From Oscillospiraceae bacterium (lineage in GTDB: Bacteria; Bacillota; Clostridia; Oscillospirales; Ruminococcaceae): DNA of 23,370 nt. The DNA lies in NCBI GenBank assembly GCA_014796735.1, contig JAAVIG010000172.1, positions 1 through 23,370 on the forward strand. The letters run 5' to 3'. The notes beneath the pieces were generated by a model that did not search any database, was not told where the DNA came from, and saw only the letters and a list, made by a program, of their open reading frames with translations. Below, in pieces: positions 16,654 to 23,370 of this stretch. The position numbers were made by a program, and so were the translations under genes. The first letter of the stretch is position 1. Every line of letters starts with the position of its first letter.

Positions 16654-17772
16654 ATCAAACTGCTTTACACAGTCTTTCAAGCGTGTGATCACATTGATCT
16701 GCTGCGGACACGCTTTTTCGCATTGTCCGCATTCTATACAATCGGAGGCCTTGCCGCTGTTTGACGTAACAGCGGCATACTCGCGTTTGCCGGCAAATTC
16801 CGAATTCCCTCTCCGGCGGTTTGCTATCGAAAATATCTCCGGTATCGGAATGTTCATCGGGCAGCCGTCGGTGCAGTAATGACAAGCTGTGCAAGGGATC
16901 GATCTGTCACCGTTAAGTATGCTCTGCGCTTTGAGAATTGCCGCCTGTTCCGTTTCGCCGAGCGGTTTGAAATTCTTCATATAAGAGAGATTGTCATTCA
17001 TCTGTTCAATGTCAGACATTCCCGAAAGCACTGTGATAATACCGTCCAAGGAAGCAACATAACGGATCGCCCATGAAGCATAGGAGGCGTCGGGATCGGC
17101 AGCTTTCAGAAGCTCCTTGACAGCGGGAACGGGATCGGCAAGCGAGCCGCCCTTTACAGGCTCCATAACGGTAATGGATTTTCCGTGCTTACGTGCGATC
17201 TCATAACATTCCCGTGATGCGACGCCGGGATTTTCCCAATCGGCGTAGTTGATCTGAAGCTGAATAAAGTCCACATCGGGGTGATCGGTCAGCAATTCCT
17301 CTAAAAGTGCGGGATCGGCATGAAAGGAAAAACCGAAATACTTTATAAGTCCCTTTGCCTTTTGTTCCTTGACGAAATCCCAAATGTGATACTCGTCATA
17401 TTTCTTATAATTGTTCCGCTGTAAAGCGTGAAGCAGATAATAGTCGAAATATCCTGCTCCCGTGCGCTCTAAGCTTGTGTAAAACTGCTGCTTGGCGGAC
17501 TTTTCATCATGAGCGCCCATCCATGCACACAGTTTGGTACATAAAGTAAAGCTCTCACGGGGATAGCGGTCAACAAGAGCCGCCTTTGCCGCAGCTTCGG
17601 ATTCTCCGTTATCATAAACATACGCGGTATCAAAATAGGTAAAACCCGCGTTCATGAACAGGTCTACCATCTTCTTTGTCTGCTCAATATCAATTTTACC
17701 GTTTGTCAGTTTAGGCAGACGCATAAGTCCAAAGCCGAGCTTCGGCACGTTTTCTCCGAAAAACTTTTCCAT
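16630..17772 (-). CDS. 4Fe-4S aldo/keto reductase
   Basis: A 380-residue aldo/keto reductase with a ferredoxin-like tail. The tetrad Asp48, Tyr53, Lys80 and His115 is complete (YFDTAYVYDNGES, CTKLCAW, YLLHALQ). The tail has CTACHYCTDGCP and CIECGQCEKACP for two 4Fe-4S clusters. It is a paralogue of the product of 12216-13334, sharing GFGLMRLP-type N-terminus and MEPVKGGSL. It follows the flavodoxin gene by 16 bp with a GGGAGG site, so both are made together; a plausible job is electron exchange between NAD(P)H, the clusters and that flavodoxin (inference). The last codons form one arm of an 18-bp palindrome. Confidence 0.94.
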   Translation of the reverse strand: MEKFFGENVPKLGFGLMRLPKLTNGKIDIEQTKKMVDLFMNAGFTYFDTAYVYDNGESEAAAKAALVDRYPRESFTLCTKLCAWMGAHDEKSAKQQFYTSLERTGAGYFDYYLLHALQRNNYKKYDEYHIWDFVKEQKAKGLIKYFGFSFHADPALLEELLTDHPDVDFIQLQINYADWENPGVASRECYEIARKHGKSITVMEPVKGGSLADPVPAVKELLKAADPDASYASWAIRYVASLDGIITVLSGMSDIEQMNDNLSYMKNFKPLGETEQAAILKAQSILNGDRSIPCTACHYCTDGCPMNIPIPEIFSIANRRRGNSEFAGKREYAAVTSNSGKASDCIECGQCEKACPQQINVITRLKDCVKQFDTIIQLKT

Positions 17773-17788
17773 ATGTACCTCCCGCGGT

Positions 17789-18307
17789 TTAATTCAATAC
17801 ATTCTTTGCCCAATCCGAAACCGTACTCTCAGACTTTGATGCGTCTGCACCGTGAACGGCAAGTCCTTTCCCAAATGTTGCTCCGGGACAGAGCTTTTTC
17901 AGATCACGTTCACAGCTTCCAAGCCCGCTGCCCTCATGGGTCATGACTGCCATCACCTTTTTTCCCGAGAAGTTCAGCTTTTCGAGCTGCGAAAAAATAG
18001 CGCAAGGGAACGTTCCCCACCAGCAAGGTCCGCAGACAAATACATTGTCGTATCCATCGATATAATCAAGGTACTTTTTAAGCTCCGGTCTTGCGTTGCT
18101 GTGCAGCTCGCTCTTAGCCTCGTCAATGCATGTATAATAATCCGCCGCGTAGGGTTTAACGGTGTCAACTTCAAAAAGATCGCCGCCGACCGCTTTCTGA
18201 ATGAACTCGGCTACGATCTCCGTATTGCCTTTTTCTATATTTTTTATACTGCCGTTCCAATAGTTTTCGCCCTTGCGGGAGTAGTAGATGATCAGATTCT
18301 TTGCCAT
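17789..18307 (-). CDS. Cytoplasmic flavodoxin family protein
   Basis: A 172-residue single-domain flavodoxin-like protein without a signal peptide. The phosphate-binding region reads LIIYYSRKGENYWNG near the N-terminus; further landmarks are EKGNTEIVAEF, CIDEAKSELHSNARPEL, CGPCWWGTFP and THEGSGLGSC. It likely binds FMN and carries electrons in the cytosol. The same domain occurs in the lipoprotein at 10275-11012. I choose ATG at 18307 with AAAAGGAG 9 nt upstream; the frame extends to an ATG at 18328 without a site. It is first in its transcript, with a promoter at 18371-18399, and is followed at once by a 4Fe-4S reductase. Confidence 0.93.
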   Translation of the reverse strand: MAKNLIIYYSRKGENYWNGSIKNIEKGNTEIVAEFIQKAVGGDLFEVDTVKPYAADYYTCIDEAKSELHSNARPELKKYLDYIDGYDNVFVCGPCWWGTFPCAIFSQLEKLNFSGKKVMAVMTHEGSGLGSCERDLKKLCPGATFGKGLAVHGADASKSESTVSDWAKNVLN

Positions 18308-18370
18308 GGCCGTATTCTCCTTTTCCAAATTGTAATTGACCGTGATAACCGGGCATTGACTTACAGTTGT

Positions 18371-18399
18371 ATTATAACAAGAAAAACATCTAAAATCAA
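18371..18399 (-). promoter_or_regulatory. Promoter of the flavodoxin-reductase unit
   Basis: On the minus strand TTGATT (18394-18399) and TATAAT (18371-18376) are 17 bp apart, about 65 nt before the flavodoxin start. Confidence 0.7.
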
Positions 18400-18506
18400 T
18401 TCAATTTTCAAGGATTTTTTATAATAAATTCTTATGTGAAATCGGGGCATTCTCTGTATTAAGAGATGTGTGACTCTATTATTTAATATAAAGGGGTAAT
18501 TTTGCT

Positions 18507-18576
18507 ATGAATAATTTTATTTACGAGAACAAGACAAAGGTATATTTCGGTACGGGCGGCGTAAAGGAGTACTATT
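18507..18576 (+). pseudogene. Truncated iron-containing alcohol dehydrogenase
   Basis: After AAGGGG, an ATG opens a frame whose first 23 codons (MNNFIYENKTKVYFGTGG, then VKEYY) match the N-terminus of NADH-dependent butanol dehydrogenase/iron-containing alcohol dehydrogenases. Normally this continues for about 390 residues with a GGGS nucleotide loop and metal-binding His residues; here similarity stops abruptly near 18576, where a hairpin sequence begins, and the frame ends at 18636. It is a cut-off 5' end in the opposite direction to the flavodoxin gene. The rest of the gene is not in this window. Confidence 0.65.
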
Positions 18577-18664
18577 GTTGTAACCCACTTGCTATAAGTG
18601 GGTTATACATACATCAAACGCATACAAAAGTTTGAAAATCCAAACTTAATACTTAAATTTGTAA
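18577..18664. mobile_element. Possible IS200/IS605-type end or insertion scar
   Basis: Directly at the break in the dehydrogenase lies AACCCACTT-GCTAT-AAGTGGGTT, a perfect 9-bp hairpin (18582-18604). A second hairpin, AAGTTTG/CAAACTT, follows at 18628-18647. IS200/IS605 elements have such subterminal hairpins instead of inverted repeats. No transposase is present, so this would be a relic. The assignment is by shape only. Confidence 0.35.
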
Positions 18665-18921
18665 ACTCAATATAGTATAATAAAATACCTTGGAATGAAT
18701 CTGCTTCCGGCTGTTTTTACGGCAGAAGGAGTGGATAATGTAATTCATATCAAAGATTACTCCCATATGATTTCGGCAGTAATTATGAAAATAGTTATCG
18801 GAGTTATTCTGTATTTGGCGGTCAATAGAAAAGATGTGATAAAGTTAAGGAATATAATATCTTATGTAGTCATCACTATATTCGGAATAATAGGGTTCTG
18901 GGATTTTTACAATAAAAAAAC
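18665..18921 (+). pseudogene. Fragment of a small membrane protein
   Basis: An open frame from 18665 (first ATG 18695) gives two hydrophobic helices, ISAVIMKIVIGVILYLAV and IISYVVITIFGIIGFWDF, separated by a charged loop NRKDVIKLRN. It reads like the C-terminal end of a membrane protein; the frame then runs on without meaning through a hairpin and the tRNA-Ala gene to 19207. There is no ribosome site before the ATG. I recognise no family. It is probably a leftover joined here by the same rearrangement that cut the dehydrogenase. Confidence 0.35.
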
Positions 18922-18963
18922 GCCTGTGAGCGATCTCTCGCAGTTGAGAAATCATTCACAGGC
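18911..18963 (-). terminator. Rho-independent terminator
   Basis: On the minus strand GCCTGTGA (18956-18963) pairs with TCACAGGC (18922-18929), followed by G and seven T. The wide loop holds a further GCGA/TCGC-type hairpin. The upstream transcript on this strand is tRNA-Ala, about 175 nt away. Confidence 0.6.
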
Positions 18964-19137
18964 ATTTGTGCTTTATATACAAAAACAAGCTGGAAAATTT
19001 TGTAAGGGGAGGGTTCGAGTCCATTTTTGTGTCGAAAATATCTACGGAAGAGCAATCCTGTTTTTCGCAAGATTTATGCCCACAAATAGCTTTGCACAGC
19101 CGTTTGTGGGCATAATATCTTTTTTGTCAATCAATCA
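18964..19137. other. Spacer with a 13-bp hairpin
   Basis: There is no gene here that I can support. A perfect 13-bp stem (19074-19086 with 19103-19115, core GCCCACAAA/TTTGTGGGC) has a 16-nt loop; a T-run follows seven bases later on the plus strand. It could be a plus-strand terminator or a processing signal in the tRNA-Ala 3' trailer. A tRNA T-arm-like GGGTTCGAGTCC at about 19012 lacks pairing arms. Confidence 0.4.
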
Positions 19138-19213
19138 TGGTGGAGCATACGGGATTCGAACCCGTGACCTCCACACTGCCAGTGTGGCGCGCTCCCAACT
19201 GCGCTAATACCCC
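19138..19213 (-). tRNA. tRNA-Ala (anticodon GGC)
   Basis: A complete 76-nt cloverleaf with encoded CCA. The anticodon stem is CCACA/TGTGG, loop CTGGCAG, anticodon GGC for GCC/GCU codons. The acceptor GGGGTAT/ATGCTCC has the G3-U70 wobble pair that defines alanine tRNAs, and the discriminator is A. The T arm is ACGGGTTCGAATCCCGT. Confidence 0.97.
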
Positions 19214-19285
19214 ATTATACAACCGCGCGGCAACCATTATCCGATTACACGCAGCCGTTATATTTATACTTATCTAATTTTTACC

Positions 19286-19309
19286 AAAAATCGCCCCCTG
19301 CGGAGCGAT
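19286..19309 (-). terminator. Terminator of tRNA-Leu
   Basis: On the minus strand ATCGCTCC-GCAG-GGGGCGAT, an 8-bp stem with one G-T pair, is followed by TTTT. It lies 8 nt beyond the tRNA-Leu CCA and suggests that tRNA-Ala is made partly or wholly from a separate promoter, which I could not place confidently. Confidence 0.65.
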
Positions 19310-19316
19310 CTTAAAT

Positions 19317-19403
19317 TGGTGCCGGCAGTGGGACTTGAACCCACACGGTATCGCTACCACCGGATTTTGAGTCCGGCACGTCTGCCAATTCCATCATGCC
19401 GGC
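19317..19403 (-). tRNA. tRNA-Leu (anticodon CAA)
   Basis: An 87-nt class II tRNA with encoded CCA. The anticodon stem CCGGA/TCCGG with loop CTCAAAA gives CAA for UUG codons. A long variable arm (TGGTAGCGATACCGT) is present, as expected for leucine; the acceptor is GCCGGCA/TGCCGGC with discriminator A. Confidence 0.97.
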
Positions 19404-19429
19404 ATGGAATTGCTTATCAATGCCTTAGT

Positions 19430-19458
19430 AGTATATCACCTTTTTATAGATTTGTCAA
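19430..19458 (-). promoter_or_regulatory. tRNA-Leu promoter
   Basis: On the minus strand TTGACA (19453-19458) and TATACT (19430-19435) are exactly 17 bp apart, about 27 nt before the tRNA. Confidence 0.85.
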
Positions 19459-19518
19459 GTTTATAGCAAAATTCTTCAAAAAATTTTACAAAAATTTCGA
19501 CTTTTGTACAAGAAACCC

Positions 19519-19547
19519 TTGACATTTTGTTAAAAATGCCGTAAAAT
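19519..19547 (+). promoter_or_regulatory. rny promoter
   Basis: TTGACA (19519-19524), a 17-bp spacer and TAAAAT (19542-19547) make a strong housekeeping promoter, divergent from the tRNA-Leu promoter 60 bp away. Transcription would start near 19554. Confidence 0.8.
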
Positions 19548-19553
19548 TATATA

Positions 19554-19853
19554 TGTAAAATAATATGGCGCAGAATGCCGTTTGTTTTGCATACAGAGAT
19601 TTATTTTTTTATTCACGCTTAACGCGTTTTAGGTTACATATAATCCCAATTTTACAAGTCAATTCGGCGGCTTATCGGACGATACCTTGTTTTGTTTTTA
19701 TAGGGCACCGTGTTGTCCGTGCGCTGATTTTAATAAAATCGGATAATCCGACTTATAAATCATTTACCTTGTTTCATTTGCTTTGCCTTTGAACCTTGGT
19801 TTATGGGATTTTTTCACGTAACCGGGATTATTTTAAAAAGGAGGATAAAGCAT
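19554..19853 (+). other. Long rny leader
   Basis: About 300 nt separate the promoter from the rny start. I see no gene here; a 75-codon frame (19565-19792) lacks a ribosome site and any family pattern. Two small tandem hairpins, GATTTT-AAT-AAAATC and CGGA-TAA-TCCG, lie around 19724-19749, not followed by a T-run. No known riboswitch is recognised. Confidence 0.5.
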
Positions 19854-21449
19854 TTGGAGACTTGGTTGGCAATAGTTCTCATTATTGTCGCTTTGGCTGT
19901 CGGCGGCTTCGCGGGCTTTATGGTGTACCGAAAGATGATCGAGACCCAAAAGAAAAACGATGAAGCAATGATCGTTTCGGCGCAAAAGGAAGCCGAACGT
20001 ATCGTTTCCGAGGCTAAGGAAAAGGCTGCTACCGCAAAGAAGACCGCCCTGCTCGAGGCTAAGGAAGAAAGCTACAAGCTCAGAGAGAGCGCGGAAAAAG
20101 AAATTCAAAAGCAGCGCAGCGACGCGGACAGAGAACTGAAGGAGCGCAGGGCGGAGGTAACGAAATCCGAACGCAGGCTGCTTCAAAAGGAAGAAAACTT
20201 AGACCGTAAAACGGACAAGATCGAACGGCTGGAGGAAAGCCTTACAGCAAAAAACGAGAACGTTAAGAAAAAGCTTGCGGAGGCGGAGGCTCTCAAGAAC
20301 GAGCAGCAGGCTAAGCTTCAGGAAATCAGCGGATATACGGCGGAACAGGCCAAAGAGCTGCTTCTGTCGCAGCTTGACAGTGAGCTTACTCATGAAAAGG
20401 CAGTAAAGATACTTGCGTATCAGCAGCAGTTAAAGGACGAAAGCGACGACAAGGCGCGTTCCGTTATAGCTCTCGCGATTTCAAGACTGGCTTCCGAAAC
20501 CGTTTCGGAAATGACCGTTTCGGTTGTCCCGCTGCCTAACGATGAAATGAAGGGCAGAATAATAGGACGTGAGGGACGCAATATTCGTACGTTGGAACAG
20601 CTTACGGGCGTCGATCTGATAATAGACGATACTCCCGAGGCTATCACGCTTTCAAGCCATGATAAGGTACGCAGAGAGATCGCGAGAATATCCCTTGAAA
20701 GACTTATTCAGGACGGAAGAATACATCCCACCCGTATTGAGGAAATGGTTGAAAAGGCTAAGCGCGAGGTTGAGCAGAAGATCAAGCGCGAGGGCGAGCA
20801 TGCCTGTCTCGAGACCAATGTTAACGGTTTAAGCCCCGAGCTGGTAAAGCTGCTGGGCAGACTGCATTTCAGAACCTCTTACAGTCAGAATGTGCTTATA
20901 CATTCTATCGAGGTTGCTCATTTGGCGGGAATTATGGCAAGCGAGCTTGGTGTTGACGCCGCGCTTGCAAGACGTGCGGGCTTGCTTCACGATATAGGCA
21001 AGGCTCTTACTCATGAGATCGAGGGCAGCCACGTTGCAATAGGCGTTGAAGTCTGCAAGAAGTATAAGGAAAGCCCCGAAATCGTTCACGCGGTTGAGGC
21101 TCACCACGGCGACGTTGAGTGCCGCACGGTTATTGCGGCTCTGGTACAGGCAGCCGACGCTATCAGCGCGGCAAGACCCGCCGCGAGAAGCGAAAACTAC
21201 GAAAGCTACATCAAGAGACTGCAAAAGCTTGAAGAAATCTGCACCGACTACGAGGGCGTTGATAAATCCTACGCTATACAGGCGGGCAGAGAGGTACGTA
21301 TCCTTATCAAGCCCGAGGTCGTTAATGATGAGGCAATGACGGTGCTTGCAAGAGATATAGCCTTGAGGATAGAGCAGGAGGTCGATTACCCCGGACAGAT
21401 CAAGATAAATCTTATCAGAGAGTCAAGGGCGGTCGATTACGCCAAGTAA
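19854..21449 (+). CDS. rny: Ribonuclease Y
   Basis: The membrane-anchored endoribonuclease that starts decay and processing of many mRNAs in Firmicutes. Order seen: N-terminal membrane helix (about 4-26, LAIVLIIVALAVGGFAGFMV), a long charged coiled coil (about 30-200), a KH RNA-binding domain with GRIIGREGRN at 234-243, and an HD metal-dependent nuclease domain with His379-Asp380 in LLHDIGKA and preceding HSIEVAHLAG. The start is TTG at 19854, with AAGGAGG 9 nt upstream; the ATG at 19803 has no site and would put charged residues before the anchor. This gives 532 residues, normal for the family. It has its own promoter, a leader of about 300 nt and a strong terminator, so it is a single-gene unit. 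Confidence 0.97.
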   Translation: METWLAIVLIIVALAVGGFAGFMVYRKMIETQKKNDEAMIVSAQKEAERIVSEAKEKAATAKKTALLEAKEESYKLRESAEKEIQKQRSDADRELKERRAEVTKSERRLLQKEENLDRKTDKIERLEESLTAKNENVKKKLAEAEALKNEQQAKLQEISGYTAEQAKELLLSQLDSELTHEKAVKILAYQQQLKDESDDKARSVIALAISRLASETVSEMTVSVVPLPNDEMKGRIIGREGRNIRTLEQLTGVDLIIDDTPEAITLSSHDKVRREIARISLERLIQDGRIHPTRIEEMVEKAKREVEQKIKREGEHACLETNVNGLSPELVKLLGRLHFRTSYSQNVLIHSIEVAHLAGIMASELGVDAALARRAGLLHDIGKALTHEIEGSHVAIGVEVCKKYKESPEIVHAVEAHHGDVECRTVIAALVQAADAISAARPAARSENYESYIKRLQKLEEICTDYEGVDKSYAIQAGREVRILIKPEVVNDEAMTVLARDIALRIEQEVDYPGQIKINLIRESRAVDYAK

Positions 21450-21465
21450 ACAAAGAAAATATAAT

Positions 21466-21504
21466 AAACACTCTGCCGCTTGATCTGCGGCAGAGTGTTT
21501 TATT
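21466..21504. terminator. Bidirectional terminator
   Basis: A perfect 14-bp stem, AAACACTCTGCCGC with its complement (21466-21479 and 21487-21500), has a 7-nt loop, a T-run on the right and an A-rich left side. It can end both rny and the convergent ABC transporter gene. Confidence 0.92.
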
Positions 21505-21541
21505 ATTTACCATTATTTTTTACGGTCTTTTTCGTCGTTGA

Positions 21542-23311
21542 CTATATAGCTTGAGAAGTATAAAGCTTATAGTAATCGCCCTTTTTCTCAATAAGACTTT
21601 CATGGTTTCCGCACTCGGTAATGCCCTTATTGTTTATATACATTATTTTATCGCAGTTTCTTATGGTCGAAAGGCGGTGGGCTATTATAAAGCTTGTACG
21701 TCCCTTTAAAAGGTGGTCTATCCCTCTTTGGAGATACCTTTCGGTTTTTGCGTCTATTGAGGAGGTTGCCTCGTCAAGCACCAATATTTTAGGATCAGCG
21801 AGTATAGTGCGGGCAAAGGAGATAAGCTGCTTCTGCCCCTGAGAAAGTCCCGAGCCTCTTTCGTTCACCTCGGTGTAATAGCCGTTGGGCAGGGTGGATA
21901 TAAATTCGTCAACGCCTACGATTTTCGCGGCTTCCATAGCTTCCTCGTCCGTGGCGTCCAGCTTTCCGTATTTGATGTTATCCATAATCGTTCCGCTGAA
22001 AATAAAGCTGTCCTGAAGCATTATACCCATCTGGCTTCTAAGGGAATGTAAGGTAACGGAGGAAATATCCGTGCCGTCTATGTCTATTTCTCCTTCGTTT
22101 ACGTCGTAAAAGCGGCTGAGAAGACTTACTATGGTGGTTTTGCCCGCGCCCGTAGGCCCTACAAGAGCAATGCTCTCGCCCGCCTTTGCGCTGAAGCTTA
22201 AATTTTCAAGTATATTCGGTCCCGTCTCGTAGGCGAAGGTCACGTTTTTAAATGTTACTTCACCGTTTATCTCGGGCATTTCGGAAGCGTTTTCCTTGTC
22301 ACATATCGTTACGGGCTCGTCCATTGTTTCAAAAATACGCTCCAAGTAGGCAACGGCGTTTATAAAGGTGTTCATAAGGTTGGAAAGGTTCAGGAGCGGC
22401 TGCCAGAAGCGGGAAGCGTAGCTGCACATAGCTACGATATTACCGAGGGAAACAACACCCGTGCCGAAAACCAACAGTCCTGTTATGTAGATCGCGCCTC
22501 TTACCCATATGGCGATATTGTCAACGGCAGGCCACACAAGATTGCTGAAAGTAACGGCTTTCATCCAGCTTTTGCGGTAGCTGTTCTGTAATTTGTCGAA
22601 AACCTCCGCGTTGACCTCCTCGCGGGTAAACATCTGAGTTACCTTTGTGCCTACAATGCTTTCGTGAATGTATGCGTTTAAGTTGCTGCTTTTGTTGTTT
22701 ACCTGCTGCCACGCTTTTCTTTGCTTGTTTTTTATGATAAGCATCACGGCGGCAAATATCGGCAGTCCGCAAAGCACCACAATAGCGAGCCGCCATGACA
22801 CAAAGAACATAAATATCATTATAAAGATAAGGTTAAATATTTCTAAAACGAATTTTATAATGCCGTCGGTCATAAGGTTGGAAACGCTGTTGATATAGTT
22901 TATTACGCGGACTAAGATTTTTCCGTGAGGGCGGCTGTCGTAGTACTCGAAGGGAAGCCTCTGCAAATGCTCAAACAGGTCCTTCCGTATATCGTAAACA
23001 ATGTCCTGTCCCACCTTTGTCATTATTCTTGAACGCTTAGCGGAAAGAATAACGCTTACGAATATCGACGCTAACATAAGAACGCCCAAAAATATTATTT
23101 GGGGTATATTGCCATCGGGAATGGAAACGTCCAGCGCGTACTGACTGAACAAGGGCGCCAAAAGCCCCACTATTGCCGCCAATGCGCTTAAGAACAGGGA
23201 CAGGAAAATTTTTCCTTTGTACTTTGCGCAGTACACCAAGGCTCTTTTTAAATGACGTATGTCGAAGGGGCTCTCAAGAGTTTCGTCTATATCAAATTTA
23301 TTGCGTGCCAT
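21542..23311 (-). CDS. ABC exporter, fused permease and ATPase
   Basis: A 589-residue half-transporter of the multidrug/lipid exporter type. Residues about 25-320 hold six membrane helices (ABC type 1 exporter domain). The ATPase domain (about 340-580) has Walker A GPTGAGKTT from residue 385, the signature GLSQGQKQ, Walker B ILVLDE with Asp513 and catalytic Glu514, and the switch His in IIAHRLSTI. All catalytic residues are intact, so if it pairs with a degenerate partner this is the active-site Glu donor. LSQGQ instead of LSGGQ is common in this subfamily. The ATG at 23311 has GGAGGAG upstream. A second exporter gene ends 12 bp before it, so they probably form a heterodimer. Substrate unknown. 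Confidence 0.95.
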   Translation of the reverse strand: MARNKFDIDETLESPFDIRHLKRALVYCAKYKGKIFLSLFLSALAAIVGLLAPLFSQYALDVSIPDGNIPQIIFLGVLMLASIFVSVILSAKRSRIMTKVGQDIVYDIRKDLFEHLQRLPFEYYDSRPHGKILVRVINYINSVSNLMTDGIIKFVLEIFNLIFIMIFMFFVSWRLAIVVLCGLPIFAAVMLIIKNKQRKAWQQVNNKSSNLNAYIHESIVGTKVTQMFTREEVNAEVFDKLQNSYRKSWMKAVTFSNLVWPAVDNIAIWVRGAIYITGLLVFGTGVVSLGNIVAMCSYASRFWQPLLNLSNLMNTFINAVAYLERIFETMDEPVTICDKENASEMPEINGEVTFKNVTFAYETGPNILENLSFSAKAGESIALVGPTGAGKTTIVSLLSRFYDVNEGEIDIDGTDISSVTLHSLRSQMGIMLQDSFIFSGTIMDNIKYGKLDATDEEAMEAAKIVGVDEFISTLPNGYYTEVNERGSGLSQGQKQLISFARTILADPKILVLDEATSSIDAKTERYLQRGIDHLLKGRTSFIIAHRLSTIRNCDKIMYINNKGITECGNHESLIEKKGDYYKLYTSQAI

Positions 23312-23323
23312 AATTCTCCTCCT

Positions 23324-23370
23324 TTATCTTTGCAGCTCGTAAACCTCTCGGTAATACCCCTCTCTTTGTA
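23324..23370 (-). CDS. ABC exporter partner, C-terminal end only
   Basis: The last 14 codons before a TAA read QREGYYREVYELQR or close to it, the usual tail of an ABC exporter half (GYYREVYELQ). The rest lies outside the window. Its position just before another exporter gene on the same strand supports a two-subunit transporter operon. Confidence 0.75.
   Translation of the reverse strand, partial: QREGYYREVYELQR

Noticed and set aside
18968..19040. tRNA-like T arm GGGTTCGAGTCC on the plus strand
   Set aside because: The flanking bases do not complete a five-pair T stem and no acceptor or anticodon arms are present.
19565..19792. Plus-strand 75-codon frame in the rny leader
   Set aside because: No ribosome site is seen, the composition looks non-coding, and it fits better as untranslated leader.

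Overview
The window looks like a chromosomal segment of an anaerobic, low-to-mid GC Firmicute, most likely a gut Clostridia of the Ruminococcaceae/Oscillospirales type (inference). The grounds are an RNase Y gene with a TTG start and a strong AAGGAGG site, tRNA genes with encoded CCA, TTGACA-N17-TATAAT-type promoters, 4Fe-4S aldo/keto reductases, and GH95/GH2 glycosidases without signal peptides. Nearly everything is on the minus strand; the clear exception is rny.

Region 1 (1-8726, minus): nadE (glutamine-dependent NAD+ synthetase), then GH95 alpha-fucosidase, a YpsA/DUF1273 SLOG protein overlapping the GH95 end by 14 bp, and a large cytoplasmic GH2 beta-galactosidase-type enzyme. The last three are packed like an operon for intracellular breakdown of fucosylated or galactosylated oligosaccharides. 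The far left holds a 165-bp element with imperfect terminal inverted repeats.

Region 2 (8727-9567): AT-rich spacer, a terminator, a three-hairpin palindromic element and tRNA-Arg(ACG) with a consensus promoter.

Region 3 (9568-18307, minus): a redox island. In transcription order it holds a cytoplasmic flavodoxin, a 4Fe-4S aldo/keto reductase, a LysR regulator, a carboxymuconolactone-decarboxylase/AhpD-like protein, a short-chain dehydrogenase, a decayed aldo/keto reductase fragment, two more 4Fe-4S aldo/keto reductases, a lipoprotein flavodoxin and a DUF4405 heme-type membrane protein. Flavodoxins sit at both ends, one inside the cell and one predicted outside. Two related long palindromes lie between the first reductase and the LysR gene.

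Region 4 (18308-19403): a scar zone with a butanol-dehydrogenase-type gene cut off after about 23 codons, an IS200/IS605-end-like hairpin, a membrane-protein fragment, terminators, and tRNA-Ala(GGC) and tRNA-Leu(CAA).

Region 5 (19404-23370): rny behind a strong promoter and a leader of about 300 nt, a bidirectional terminator, and a convergent ABC exporter half-transporter preceded by the last codons of a second one.

The most interesting items are the lipoprotein flavodoxin/DUF4405 pair as a possible extracytoplasmic electron-transfer module, the repeated aldo/keto reductase-flavodoxin cluster with its palindromes, and the two unclassified palindromic elements.
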